Positions 50,043-60,044 are shown, numbered from the stretch's first letter. The stretch: DNA of 64,000 bases from Candidatus Endomicrobiellum siamense (GCA_031268145.1 JAIRXS010000030.1:1-64000), one strand, 5' to 3'. Notes: a model not told the origin generated them from the letters alone. A program made the numbers and translations.

Positions 50043-50833
50043 TATCTTACTTCTCCTTGTTGAGCAACATTTGATAGCTCTTCTACTGCTATCTTTTCTT
50101 CCTCTGCACAAGGAGCACTTGTTGTTACTTGCCCTTCCCATTTTTTCTCTATAATACCTTTTCCTTCTAAAACTGCATCTGCAATAACAGAACAGAAAAG
50201 TTTTACAGCTCTTATGGCATCATCATTTCCTGGAATTGGATAATCAACTAAATTTGGATCACAGTTAGTATCACAAATTGCAACAACAGGTATATTTAGT
50301 TTTCTTGCTTCTAGAACTGCTGTTGATTCTTCATGAGGATCTACTACAAACATAAGTCCCGGTAAAGCAGACATATTTTTTAAACCCTTTAAAGATTTCT
50401 CTAGTTTAATTCTTTCTTTTTCAATTTTAGACTGTTCTTTTTTTGAAAGAAGATTAAATATGCCTTCTTCCTTCATTTTTTCTATTTCTTTGTATCTTGC
50501 AATAGATTTTTTTAATGTCTCAAAATTTGTTAAAGTTCCACCTAACCATCTTTCAGATACAAAGTACGCCCCACATCGAAGAGCTTCCTCTCTAATTGAC
50601 GCTTGAGCTTGTTTTTTTGTACCTACAAATATTACATCTCTACCTTCCGAAACAAAATCTCTTATAACCTTATAGTTTTTCTTTAATTCTTTTAACGTCT
50701 TTTGAAGATCTATAATGTGAATTTTATTTCTCGTTCCAAAAATAAACTTCGCCATTTTTGGATTCCACCTTCTAGTTTGATGTCCAAAATGAACACCGGC
50801 TTCCAACAAAGCCTTCATTGTAATGTTTGCCAT
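50042..50833 (-). CDS. rpsB: 30S ribosomal protein S2
   Basis: [27 protein letters not shown]...; '[11 protein letters not shown]'; SD before ATG at 50833. Confidence 0.97.
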   Translation of the reverse strand: MANITMKALLEAGVHFGHQTRRWNPKMAKFIFGTRNKIHIIDLQKTLKELKKNYKVIRDFVSEGRDVIFVGTKKQAQASIREEALRCGAYFVSERWLGGTLTNFETLKKSIARYKEIEKMKEEGIFNLLSKKEQSKIEKERIKLEKSLKGLKNMSALPGLMFVVDPHEESTAVLEARKLNIPVVAICDTNCDPNLVDYPIPGNDDAIRAVKLFCSVIADAVLEGKGIIEKKWEGQVTTSAPCAEEEKIAVEELSNVAQQGEVR

Positions 50834-51083
50834 ACTACTCTCCTTTTGTTTTTCCTGCAATTAAGCAGTTCCGTTTTAAGGTGTTTATTATACACCTTAC
50901 GGCTTCCACAGCCTTAAGTCTCTAAAACCCTAAAAGGGAACTTTTAGTAAATCCAGCTGTGTGCTTATTAGAACTTCCATAAACATTTTATCTATTTTAT
51001 CAAAATCTCAAAACACTTTTCAAGCTGCCGTAAAGGACAAAATAGAAATGGTCGTTTTTATAAGTATAATAAAAGGGGTACGA

Positions 51084-51792
51084 ATGAAAAAAGAATATGA
51101 AAGAAGAAGGAGTATTTTAGAAAAAGCACAGAAGCTAAAAGAGAAAGGATTAATCTTAAAAGGAAAAAGCGAAATAGTAGGAGTAAGCCAGAGAAGAATA
51201 AAGAGATGGGAAAAATATAAAAGGGAAATAGGATTAAGAGGTTAAGCAGAAGGCCGAAAACAAGAGTTAAAGCGAGGATATTGACGAAAGAAAAGAAATG
51301 ATAAGAGAAAAAGAGAGATTGAGGGAAGAAAATCCATACTATGGTAAAGTAATATTATTAAGGAAAGGATATAAAAAAGGTTTAAGTTCAGTGGGAAATG
51401 GTATAAAAAAGTTAATAGAAAGTAAGAGAGTAAGTAAAGTAAGCGTATTAAATTGTGAGAATGAAGACAAGCAAATAAGGCAATTTTGTGCTTGCAGGAT
51501 GCCAAAAACTTACTTTATGAAGTATTAGAAGAAATGCCGTTTAAAATCAAAGATATCCAAGTTGAACAAGCTTGTAAAGAATTGAAAAAACCTTTATTTG
51601 TCTTACCTCCTAAGAGTCCTGATCTTAATGCCGGAGTTGAAAGGCTTAAAACATTATTTACGGCATTTTAATGAACTTTCAAACAAGCTCAATGATTATA
51701 ATTACTTTAGACTTCACAGGTCTTTAGTCATAGATGAGCGTTTATTTTCACCCATGCAATTCTTTAACCTAAAAACGACCTTTTCTCTTTGA
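51084..51792 (+). pseudogene. Degenerate transposase (IS481-like) split over several frames
   Basis: 'MKKEYERRRSILEKAQKLKEKGLILKGKSEIVGVSQRRIKRWEKYKRE', '(RRPKTRVKARILTKEKK)', 'MIREKERLREENPYYGKVILLRKGYKKGLSSVGNGIKKLIES', 'KPLFVLPPKSPDLNAGVERL', 'NDYNYFRLHRSL'; pieces lie in different frames. Confidence 0.7.
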
Positions 51793-52050
51793 CCAGAACG
51801 ACTGTTGTGAAAGTTCACCATATTGTGGACATTTTAATAAACAACAAAAAGCATTAATGACAAGCATTTAATAAAATTATTTTTACTGTTTTTATTAAAA
51901 TTTGGTTTCTCCAAAGCTTTAATAATAAAATTTATCTACTATGTATGTCTTTGAGACTTTATAATTGCTCTTTAAAAAAGATCAGTTGAGGTAATAAGGA
52001 AGAAAAAATGCTAATTTTGAACAGTTAAAAATTTCACACTTTTTTAACAA

Positions 52051-52076
52051 TTGACCGCTCGTTTTTTTTGTATAAT
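52051..52076 (+). promoter_or_regulatory. Candidate promoter (TTGACC...TATAAT, 14-bp spacing)
   Basis: TTGACC 52051-52056, TATAAT 52071-52076; spacing shorter than ideal. Confidence 0.4.
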
Positions 52077-52080
52077 TTAG

Positions 52081-52106
52081 AAAACGTATTAAATTAAATA
52101 CGTTTT
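52081..52106. promoter_or_regulatory. Perfect 10-bp inverted repeat AAAACGTATT-n6-AATACGTTTT
   Basis: Sequence 'aaaacgtattaaattaaatacgtttt', just downstream of TATAAT and upstream of the antiporter gene. Confidence 0.75.
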
Positions 52107-52144
52107 TGAGAAGTTTTACTACTCCATAAATTAGGAGGTTTTAA

Positions 52145-53497
52145 ATGTTGTTGTCAAATTTCATTAACTGGATGAAGCCATTACCTGACTCAAAAACGCC
52201 TATCACTGATGAGAAACAAATCAAAAAAATGTACAAAAGTTGGCGCATTAAAATGTTTTTTGGAATGTATGTTGGATATGTAATGTATTATTTTACTCGT
52301 AAAAACATATCTTACGCAGCACCTTCTCTTATCACAGAACTCGGCATAACAAAAATGGAGTTTGGCATTCTTGGGTCCACAATGTATGTAACATATGGAA
52401 TTGGCAAGTTTATGAGCGGCATGCTTGCAGATAAATGTAATATACGTACATTTATGGCTTTCGGATTAATTGGTTCTGCAGTAATCAACTTATTTTTTGG
52501 TTTTTTGCCATCTTTACCTCTCTTAACATTCTTCTGGGGAATAAATGGAGCCTTACAATCTATGGGTTTTCCTCCAGTAGCTAAAGGACTTGTCTATTGG
52601 TTTTCTCCAAGCGAAAGAGCAACAAAGTGGACTTTATGGTCTTCTTCTCATACTGTAGGAACATCTTTAATAGGTATAGTAGCGGGTCTTTGCATCGCTA
52701 CTGACCATTGGAAAGCCGCATTTTATTTTCCTGGAGCTGTAGCACTTATATTAGGTATAGGACTTCTTTTTACATTGACAGACAGGCCATCTTCAATTGG
52801 ATTGCCGCCTATTGAAAAATACTGTAATGATTTTCCTCCTGAAAAAAAACAAAGTCATCTTTCTCACTGGCAAGTATTAACTAAATATGTTTTTTGTAAC
52901 CCATTTTTGTGGTCACTTGCTATAGCTTATATATTTATTTATTTCATACGTTTTGCAACATTGGACTGGGGCACTATTTTTATGGTAGAGAGAGGCATAG
53001 CAAAAGATCAAGCAGCCTATTTGCTTGTATTTATGCCTTTTATCGGCACACTAGGCGGAATTTCTGCTGGTTGGATTGCAGATAAGTTTTTTAATGGACG
53101 GTGCACTCCAATAAATTTAATATTTTTATTTTGTCTAATTTTTAGTTTATGGGGAATGTATCATTTTACAAATGCAAATACTCCTTGGTGGCTTGTTAGT
53201 TTATTCTTAGCTTTAGTGGGCTTCTTTATAGACGGTCCTCAAAATCTCGTTGGAGGAGTACAAGCGTCTAGAGTAACTGTGCAAGAGTCTGTCTCCGCGG
53301 CTTGTGGTTTTACTGGAATGTTCGGTTATTTAGGAGCATTTCTTTCAGGAATTGGAACAGCTTATCTTATTGAAAAATGTGGTTGGCAGGGAGTTTTCAT
53401 TGCTTGTGGAATCTCATGTTTAATTTCAATGTTCTTTGTCGCGCTAACATGGAAAAAAGAGACTTATAATCACTCAGCAGAAGAGAAAAAAGCATAA
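52145..53497 (+). CDS. MFS organophosphate:phosphate antiporter (UhpC/UhpT/GlpT family)
   Basis: 450 aa, 12-TM MFS; 'YYFTRKNISYAAPSLITELGITKMEFGILGS', 'YGIGKFMSGMLADK', 'GALQSMGFPPVAKGLVYWF'; SD aggagg upstream. Confidence 0.9.
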   Translation: MLLSNFINWMKPLPDSKTPITDEKQIKKMYKSWRIKMFFGMYVGYVMYYFTRKNISYAAPSLITELGITKMEFGILGSTMYVTYGIGKFMSGMLADKCNIRTFMAFGLIGSAVINLFFGFLPSLPLLTFFWGINGALQSMGFPPVAKGLVYWFSPSERATKWTLWSSSHTVGTSLIGIVAGLCIATDHWKAAFYFPGAVALILGIGLLFTLTDRPSSIGLPPIEKYCNDFPPEKKQSHLSHWQVLTKYVFCNPFLWSLAIAYIFIYFIRFATLDWGTIFMVERGIAKDQAAYLLVFMPFIGTLGGISAGWIADKFFNGRCTPINLIFLFCLIFSLWGMYHFTNANTPWWLVSLFLALVGFFIDGPQNLVGGVQASRVTVQESVSAACGFTGMFGYLGAFLSGIGTAYLIEKCGWQGVFIACGISCLISMFFVALTWKKETYNHSAEEKKA

Positions 53498-53523
53498 GCT
53501 ATTAAAATAAAAGAGGTATAGAA

Positions 53524-54696
53524 TTGAAGACATTATCGAAGTTAGCATTATTAGTTGCCACATTTATTTTAGGTTTTATATCAAAAGATGCTTTTTCAGC
53601 AGATTCATTAGCAGAACAATTTGGTATTAAAGTTAAAGGTGGTGGAACTTTTGTTATTCAAGACTCACCTAAAGAAAACATAACAAATGATAAAGAAGGC
53701 TCTTCTGCAGGAGTATATCTTTTTGATTTAATATTAGAAAAAAATTTTGAACACAATGGTAAAGTTTTAGTTCAGTTTAAAGGCGGTAGAGGCAAAGGAC
53801 TTAATGATAAAGTACAAACATATGCTGTAGTTAATGCTGTATCTGACCCTACCTTAAATACTGCTGCAGACACTCTTGCTAAAGTTACAAAATTGTACTA
53901 CCAACAATCTATATATGACAAACTCACTATAGACTTTGGAAAATTAAATTTTAATTCATTTTTTGCAAGTAATAAATATTCTAAGGAATGTGAGTCTCAA
54001 TTTATAACCTCAATATTTAGCGGGGATAAAATAATAGAAACTCCTCCTCAACATTTAGGTTTAGCATTAGCTTATGATATAGTTGAAAACTTTAAAGTTA
54101 CATATGCCTATTTCTCGCAAGATATAGATCATATAGATTCTAGTGGAGTTAATGCAGTACAACTTGCTTATTCTCCTTATAAGTGTTACAATTTACTAGC
54201 TTATGCTTGGGGCAATAACAAAGATCATTATTCTATAAAAGATACAGATAAGAAATCGGGTATTTGTGGCTTTGGTATTAGCGTAGACCATGAAGTTAAC
54301 AACAATATAGGTGTTTTTGGAAGATTTTCATATAAAAACCCTTCTGTTTCAGTACTTAAATCAACTTCTTCTGCAATAGCACCAGACAACTTAAAACAAC
54401 AACCGCATATGTCTTGGGACGCCGGAGTTCAACTCAGTGGGAACATTTGGTCTAGACCTAAAGATGTCGTAGGTTTTGCAATAGGGCAAATGTATGGTTC
54501 CAATGATTATAAACACATAAGTTCTGTTTATAAAGATGGCGCAGAAACGGAAATGGAACTATACTATAATTTTGGTATAAATAAAAATTTGGCAATCACA
54601 CCAGCTGTTCAGTACTTTATTGACCCTCAAGGTGGGAATGCAACAGTAAAAGATAATATAGTTGTTGCAGGCATAAGAACAAGAATGGACTTCTAA
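53524..54696 (+). CDS. Outer-membrane porin (OprB-like carbohydrate porin)
   Basis: 390 aa (TTG start); signal peptide, alternating beta-strand pattern, terminal '..GIRTRMDF', 'YYQQSIYDKLTIDFGKLNFNSFFASN'. Confidence 0.8.
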   Translation: MKTLSKLALLVATFILGFISKDAFSADSLAEQFGIKVKGGGTFVIQDSPKENITNDKEGSSAGVYLFDLILEKNFEHNGKVLVQFKGGRGKGLNDKVQTYAVVNAVSDPTLNTAADTLAKVTKLYYQQSIYDKLTIDFGKLNFNSFFASNKYSKECESQFITSIFSGDKIIETPPQHLGLALAYDIVENFKVTYAYFSQDIDHIDSSGVNAVQLAYSPYKCYNLLAYAWGNNKDHYSIKDTDKKSGICGFGISVDHEVNNNIGVFGRFSYKNPSVSVLKSTSSAIAPDNLKQQPHMSWDAGVQLSGNIWSRPKDVVGFAIGQMYGSNDYKHISSVYKDGAETEMELYYNFGINKNLAITPAVQYFIDPQGGNATVKDNIVVAGIRTRMDF

Positions 54697-54719
54697 ATAT
54701 AAGTTATTATGATAAAAAA

Positions 54720-54756
54720 AGAGAGACGACTTTTAAAGACGTCTCTCTTTTTTTTT
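54720..54756 (+). terminator. Rho-independent terminator
   Basis: AGAGAGACG-acttttaaaga-CGTCTCTCT followed by T-run. Confidence 0.88.
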
Positions 54757-54761
54757 ACAGC

Positions 54762-55232
54762 CTATTTATGTTCTTTATCTTTCATATTGCAATAACAACC
54801 CCGACACTGACATGGACCTGTAGCTTTAGCGTGCATTTTTGACAGACCTTCAGGACTTACATAAAAATCTACTTTATCGTCAATATATTTATTTTTGTCA
54901 GCTTTAATATCAGCAAGTTCTTTCTCAAGCTTTTCTATCACCTTTTTATTCTTGTCTATTATAGCTTGCTTAAAAGCTACATTTTTATCTAAGCTAGTTT
55001 TTACTAACTTTTTTATGTCTTTTTTTATCTTTTTCTTCTCTTTGCCAGTCACTTCTTCATACTTTATTAACAAATCGTATAACTTAGACACATATTTTGA
55101 CTTTTCTTTTATCAAAGCTTCTAGTTTAGGATCCTCTTTATCCCCCTGATGACCTGCAAGAGCTACTTTAGGCACTACAGCACTACACAGAAAAAATCCA
55201 AAACATAAAAACAACAAAACATTTTTTTTCAT
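54762..55232 (-). CDS. Periplasmic coiled-coil protein with C-terminal Cys cluster
   Basis: Starts MKKNVLLFLCFGFFLCSAVVPKVALA (signal peptide), Lys-rich helices, ends 'GPCQCRGCYCNMKDKEHK'. Confidence 0.7.
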   Translation of the reverse strand: MKKNVLLFLCFGFFLCSAVVPKVALAGHQGDKEDPKLEALIKEKSKYVSKLYDLLIKYEEVTGKEKKKIKKDIKKLVKTSLDKNVAFKQAIIDKNKKVIEKLEKELADIKADKNKYIDDKVDFYVSPEGLSKMHAKATGPCQCRGCYCNMKDKEHK

Positions 55233-55257
55233 ACAAACCTCCACTTTTTATTTTAGC

Positions 55258-55734
55258 TCACTTAAATTGAGCTATTATTAAATCTATAAGATGTAATGTG
55301 GAAATCTCTACATTTGCCTCCAAAAAAAGTTTTCTAAAAGTTTCGTCCGGATATTCAATATCTGTAACCACTCTTTTAACACCTGCATTTACCATCATTT
55401 TTGCACATAAAATACAAGGCGAATGTGTACAATAAAGAGTAGCACCTTTTATGTTTATTCCATTATAACCACCTTGAATAATGGCATTTTGCTCAGCGTG
55501 AATTGCTCTACATACTTCGTGTCTTTGCCCTGAAGGAATTTTTAATTCGTTCCTCAAGCAACCCTGCTCTAAACAATCTTTTGTAGAAGTTGCTGCTCCA
55601 TTGTACCCAGTTGTAAGAATTCTTTTATCTTTTACAATAACGACTCCGACATGATGACGCAAACATGTTGACCTTTCTGCAACAAGCCAAGCAAGTTTCA
55701 TAAAATAATTATCCCAAGATGGACGTTTATGCAT
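55258..55734 (-). CDS. dCMP deaminase family protein (ComEB-like)
   Basis: 158 aa; 'CRAIHAEQNAIIQ', 'LYCTHSPCILCAKMMVNAGVK'. Confidence 0.93.
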   Translation of the reverse strand: MHKRPSWDNYFMKLAWLVAERSTCLRHHVGVVIVKDKRILTTGYNGAATSTKDCLEQGCLRNELKIPSGQRHEVCRAIHAEQNAIIQGGYNGINIKGATLYCTHSPCILCAKMMVNAGVKRVVTDIEYPDETFRKLFLEANVEISTLHLIDLIIAQFK

Positions 55735-55745
55735 ATATTTATCCC

Positions 55746-56330
55746 TTACTTTATATCTAAAAACTTTATTATATCTAGTTGCAGTTTATAAAAACCATTT
55801 CTTTGTTTTGCACTTACTGCAAATATGTTTGCTGATTCTATTTTAAAAATTTCTGCTGTCTTATTTGTTATTTCTTCTTGAGAAATTGAGCTTGGCAGCT
55901 TATCGCATTTATTTACCGCTATCTTAAAATTTATTTTATGTTCTTTTAGCCAACAAGCCATATCAAAGTCTAACCCTGTAGGTCCTACAAAAGCATCTAT
56001 AATAACATAGACCGTTTTTTTACTTTTCCTTTGTATTATGCATTCTTCTATCATTTTATTCCAAAGATCTTTCTCTTTGAAACTTACTCTTGCAAAACCA
56101 TAACCTGGCAAATCTATGAGCCACTTTTTTATCACTATACTATAGACATTTATACTTCTTGTTCTGCCTGGAGTTTTTGAAGTTCTTGCAAGATTTTTAT
56201 TAGAACATAAAGCATTTATAACACTACTTTTTCCTACATTAGATCTCCCTACAAAAACAACCTCAGCAACACTTTGAGGTAAAGTTTTAGATTCAGAAGT
56301 TGCCATAAAAAAAGTTGTTCTTTCTAACAC
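55746..56330 (-). CDS. engB: Ribosome biogenesis GTPase EngB/YsxC
   Basis: 194 aa; 'FVGRSNVGKSSVINAL', 'IDLPGYGFARV', 'NKCDKLP'. Confidence 0.95.
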   Translation of the reverse strand: MLERTTFFMATSESKTLPQSVAEVVFVGRSNVGKSSVINALCSNKNLARTSKTPGRTRSINVYSIVIKKWLIDLPGYGFARVSFKEKDLWNKMIEECIIQRKSKKTVYVIIDAFVGPTGLDFDMACWLKEHKINFKIAVNKCDKLPSSISQEEITNKTAEIFKIESANIFAVSAKQRNGFYKLQLDIIKFLDIK

Positions 56331-56331
56331 T

Positions 56332-57048
56332 TTAGTCTCTTAATTTACTTAAAAGTCTCAGCATTTCAAGATACAACCATACTAGCGTTATCATAAGAGC
56401 AAACGCGCTGTACCATTCCATATATTTAGGAGCCCCTTGATTAGAACCTTGTTCTATCAAATCAAAATCTATAATAAGGTTTAAAGAAGCAATCGCAACT
56501 ATAACCAAACTAATAATTATTCCTAGTCCAGAAGAATTATGAATGTAGGAAAAACTACCTGCTCCAAAAAGATTTAAAAGCAAGTCTATAACATATACTA
56601 AACAAATAGCAAGTGTTGAGAAAACTACAACTTTTTGAAATCTCGGCGTCGCTTTAAGAATACCTGTCTTATAAGCGGCAAGCATACAAAACAAAACACA
56701 CATAGTTAACAAAATTGCGTTTACCACAATTCCAGGGTGAGACTTTTCAAAAGATAAAGATATTGCGCCTAAAATTAACCCTTCACATATTGCATATAGT
56801 GGCGACAAAAAAGGCGAGACCTCTTTTTTAAAAATAGAAATCATAGCTATAACAAAACCAGCAATCAATAATGGAACAAGTAAAGGCATAATTGTAGTTG
56901 GGTGCGTCCAAGCATAAAAAGCGCTGGCAATAAGCAATACCCACAGAACTATACTCTTATTTATTGTACCTGAAATTGTCATGATATTGTTACTTCTTAT
57001 TGGAGAATCAAAAACACTGTCCTTTAAAAGTGGATTACTCATACTCAT
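56332..57048 (-). CDS. Bax inhibitor-1/YccA family membrane protein
   Basis: 238 aa, 7-TM; 'SPLYAICEGLILGAISLSFE', 'NLIIDFDLIEQGSNQGAPKYMEWYSAFALMITLVWLYLEMLRLLSKL'. Confidence 0.92.
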   Translation of the reverse strand: MSMSNPLLKDSVFDSPIRSNNIMTISGTINKSIVLWVLLIASAFYAWTHPTTIMPLLVPLLIAGFVIAMISIFKKEVSPFLSPLYAICEGLILGAISLSFEKSHPGIVVNAILLTMCVLFCMLAAYKTGILKATPRFQKVVVFSTLAICLVYVIDLLLNLFGAGSFSYIHNSSGLGIIISLVIVAIASLNLIIDFDLIEQGSNQGAPKYMEWYSAFALMITLVWLYLEMLRLLSKLRD

Positions 57049-57487
57049 TCCTCCTTAAAATTTTATTATAAGCTAAACTTAAAATTTCTTTTGAATTATG
57101 AAAAAAGAGCAGCTCTTTTGCTTTTTGAAAATCTATCCATCTAATTTCAGATATTTCATTTTTATCATAAACCAAAATTTCATCGTTATTTGCAAGAGCA
57201 AGAAAATATATCACATGTTTTTCTATTTTATACTCCAATTTTGCAGTCTTTTCATCATCTATTATATAAATGTCTTCATGCCTAAAGCTGTTATCAAATT
57301 GAAGTTGCTTTATGCCAGTCTCTTCAAAAATTTCTCTAATAGCAGTTTCTTTTTCTGTTTCACCTTTTTCTATGTGCCCTTTAGGAAAACCCCACCTATT
57401 ACATTGAATAGTTTTCACCAACACAAATAAAGGATTGTTATTTTCTATCTTATACACTATAGCCCCGCAAGATGTTTCTTTAACCAT
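57035..57487 (-). CDS. NUDIX hydrolase
   Basis: 150 aa; Nudix box 'GHIEKGETEKETAIREIFEETGI'. Confidence 0.93.
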   Translation of the reverse strand: MVKETSCGAIVYKIENNNPLFVLVKTIQCNRWGFPKGHIEKGETEKETAIREIFEETGIKQLQFDNSFRHEDIYIIDDEKTAKLEYKIEKHVIYFLALANNDEILVYDKNEISEIRWIDFQKAKELLFFHNSKEILSLAYNKILRRNEYE

Positions 57488-57502
57488 CTGGCCCTCTATT
57501 TT

Positions 57503-58777
57503 TTAACTTTTTATAGTTAAACGTCTTCTAATTAAATCTAAACTTATATTTACTGCACTATTTCTTATTTGCTCTCTTAATCCATTAAAAATAAATTTAA
57601 AAGTTTTTGTTTTCTTTTTATCAGCAAGGCCAATATACACAAGTCCTACGGGTTTTTCTTTTGTAGCTCCGCCAGGACCTGCAATACCTGTAACTGACAG
57701 TCCATAATCTGTATTAGAAAGCTTTAAAATAGATTCTGCCATTTCTTTTGCTGCTTGCTCGCTTACAGCTCCAAAATTATTAATAGTATCCTCTTTTACA
57801 CCTAACAATTTTATTTTTGATTCATTAGAATAAGTTACTAAAGAATCTTTAAAATATAAAGAACTTCCTGCAATATCAGTAATTGCAGAAGATAACTTGC
57901 CTCCCGTGCAAGATTCTGCAAAAGAAATAGTCTTTTTCTTAGATGTCAATAATTTACCTACCACAGACGCTAAGGAATCATCATCAAATCCAAAAACATT
58001 ATCTTTTAAAACATCAGAAAAATTTAGTTTTAATTTATTTATAAGCTCATCTATAAAAATTTCATCTTGCCCTGAAACTGAAAATTTCAACGTTACAATA
58101 GAATCGTTTGCTAAAATACCAAACTCCACTTTATTATCATATCCAAATCTTGCTTCTTCTATAATAGGTTTTATAAGCTCTTCAACTTCAGATTCTGCCA
58201 TACCAAACACACCTACAGAACAATTCTTTTTTATGCCTATAGAGTAACTCCTTAAGAATGGTTCAACGTTTTCATTGAAAATAGGCTTCATTTCTCTTGG
58301 AGGTCCTGGAAGTAAAAATAAAGTCTTTCTAATCTTTTTATCTGCATCCTGAAAATCAAAATGCAACATTTGTCCAGGGGCTGTACCAAATCTATTTTCT
58401 AAAACTTTTGCAGACTTAATAATATTGGCTTGTTTTTTGTTAATTTCAGGAAAACATTTACCTATTTTAAAAAAATAATCTTTTATATTTTGCAAAACTT
58501 TTTTGTCGTTATATATTGGGATATTTAGATATTCCGATACAGCCTCAACAGTTATATCATCAAAAGTCGGGCCAAGCCCTCCTGTAATTATAATAATGTT
58601 GCTCCTGCCTATAGCGTTATTTAAAACACTTTTTAAGTCCTCCTTTTTATCGCCAACATCTGTAAATAAATACAGTTCTTGTCCAATATTACAAAGTCTA
58701 GAACCAATAAAACTAGCATTTGTATTTAATGTCCCGCTTAAAAGTTCGCTACCTGTACAAATAAGCTCAATTTTCAC
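57503..58777 (-). CDS. cinA: CinA family protein (nicotinamide-nucleotide amidase)
   Basis: 424 aa; 'ELICTGSELLSGTLNTNASFIG', 'GGLGPTFDDIT', 'AESCTGGKLSSAITDIAGSS'. Confidence 0.95.
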   Translation of the reverse strand: MKIELICTGSELLSGTLNTNASFIGSRLCNIGQELYLFTDVGDKKEDLKSVLNNAIGRSNIIIITGGLGPTFDDITVEAVSEYLNIPIYNDKKVLQNIKDYFFKIGKCFPEINKKQANIIKSAKVLENRFGTAPGQMLHFDFQDADKKIRKTLFLLPGPPREMKPIFNENVEPFLRSYSIGIKKNCSVGVFGMAESEVEELIKPIIEEARFGYDNKVEFGILANDSIVTLKFSVSGQDEIFIDELINKLKLNFSDVLKDNVFGFDDDSLASVVGKLLTSKKKTISFAESCTGGKLSSAITDIAGSSLYFKDSLVTYSNESKIKLLGVKEDTINNFGAVSEQAAKEMAESILKLSNTDYGLSVTGIAGPGGATKEKPVGLVYIGLADKKKTKTFKFIFNGLREQIRNSAVNISLDLIRRRLTIKS

Positions 58778-58780
58778 AAA

Positions 58781-59848
58781 TTAAAATCCTATTGCCTTTA
58801 CAATTTCATCTATATCTTCTTTAATTTTTTTTGGTTTTTTTGCATTCAAAATTGCATTGTCAGGGTCTTTTAAACCATGTCCTGTAAGCACGCACACTAT
58901 TTGCACATTTTGAACATGCTTAAAATAATCTTGTCTTACATATTTTATAAGACCTGCTATAGAAGCTGCTGAGGCAGGTTCGCAAAAAACACCTTCAGTT
59001 TTAGCTAAAAGTTTATAGGCAGACAAAATTTCTTCGTCTGTAACTTTATCTATTATCCCTACAGACTCATCGCGAGCAGTTTCCGCGCTTTTCCAAGCAA
59101 CAGGATTACCTATCCTTATAGCTGTAGCTACCGTTTCAGGGTTTAAAATAGGATGGCCGTCAACTATAGGGGCAGCGCCAGCAGCTTGAAAACCCATCAT
59201 TTTAGGAAGAGCATATTTTTTAGGATTTTCACTGTTTAACTCTTTATAACCTTTCCAGTAAGCTGTAATATTGCCAGCATTTCCTACAGGCATAAACTGA
59301 TATTCTGGAGTTTTATCTAAACTTTCACATACCTCATAAGAAGCTGTTTTCTGTCCTTCTATTCTAAATGGATTTATCGAATTAACCAAAGTAACAGGAT
59401 ACCTATCACTTAACTCTTTTACAAGATCTAATGCTTTATCAAAGTTTCCATCAATTTCTAAAACTTCTGCGCCATGCATAAGAGCTTGGGAGAGTTTTCC
59501 CAAAGCTATTTTCCCTTTAGGTATTAAAACTATACACTTTATACCAGCTCTAGCCGCATATGCAGCTGCAGAAGCTGAAGTGTTTCCAGTAGAAGCACAA
59601 ATAATAGCTTTACTACCGCTTTCAACAGCTTTAGAAACAGCCATTGTCATACCTCTGTCTTTAAAAGAACCAGTTGGATTTAACCCTTCAAGCTTAAAGT
59701 ATATAGAGCCGCTATTAAAATCAATTGCACTACATAAATTTTGCGCCTCTATTAACGGAGTGTTTCCCTCACAAAGAGAAACAATTGGTATTTTATCACT
59801 AACGGGTAAGTATTTTCTGTATTTTTCAATTAATCCTTGATATATCAT
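58781..59848 (-). CDS. thrC: Threonine synthase
   Basis: 355 aa; 'PTGSFKDRGMTMAVSKA', 'CASTGNTSASAAAYAARAG', 'PVGNAGNITAYWKGY'. Confidence 0.95.
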   Translation of the reverse strand: MIYQGLIEKYRKYLPVSDKIPIVSLCEGNTPLIEAQNLCSAIDFNSGSIYFKLEGLNPTGSFKDRGMTMAVSKAVESGSKAIICASTGNTSASAAAYAARAGIKCIVLIPKGKIALGKLSQALMHGAEVLEIDGNFDKALDLVKELSDRYPVTLVNSINPFRIEGQKTASYEVCESLDKTPEYQFMPVGNAGNITAYWKGYKELNSENPKKYALPKMMGFQAAGAAPIVDGHPILNPETVATAIRIGNPVAWKSAETARDESVGIIDKVTDEEILSAYKLLAKTEGVFCEPASAASIAGLIKYVRQDYFKHVQNVQIVCVLTGHGLKDPDNAILNAKKPKKIKEDIDEIVKAIGF

Positions 59849-60044
59849 CTCTAAATATCCTTCTAAATAAATATAGCCCTACGCTACATTAATTATATAC
59901 AATCAGAATAAATAATATTTAAATCGTGCAAGATAGTGACTTTTGAACTTTTAGTTGGCATACTTTATAAACATAAATCATATCAAAAATGATATGATTA
60001 AACAAGAATGTATACTTTTAATGATAAAAAACAAAATAGAGAAA

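Noticed and set aside
50043-50141. N-terminal extension of Tsf in the ORF track
   Set aside because: Lies inside rpsB; canonical EF-Ts start [16 protein letters not shown] is at 50042.
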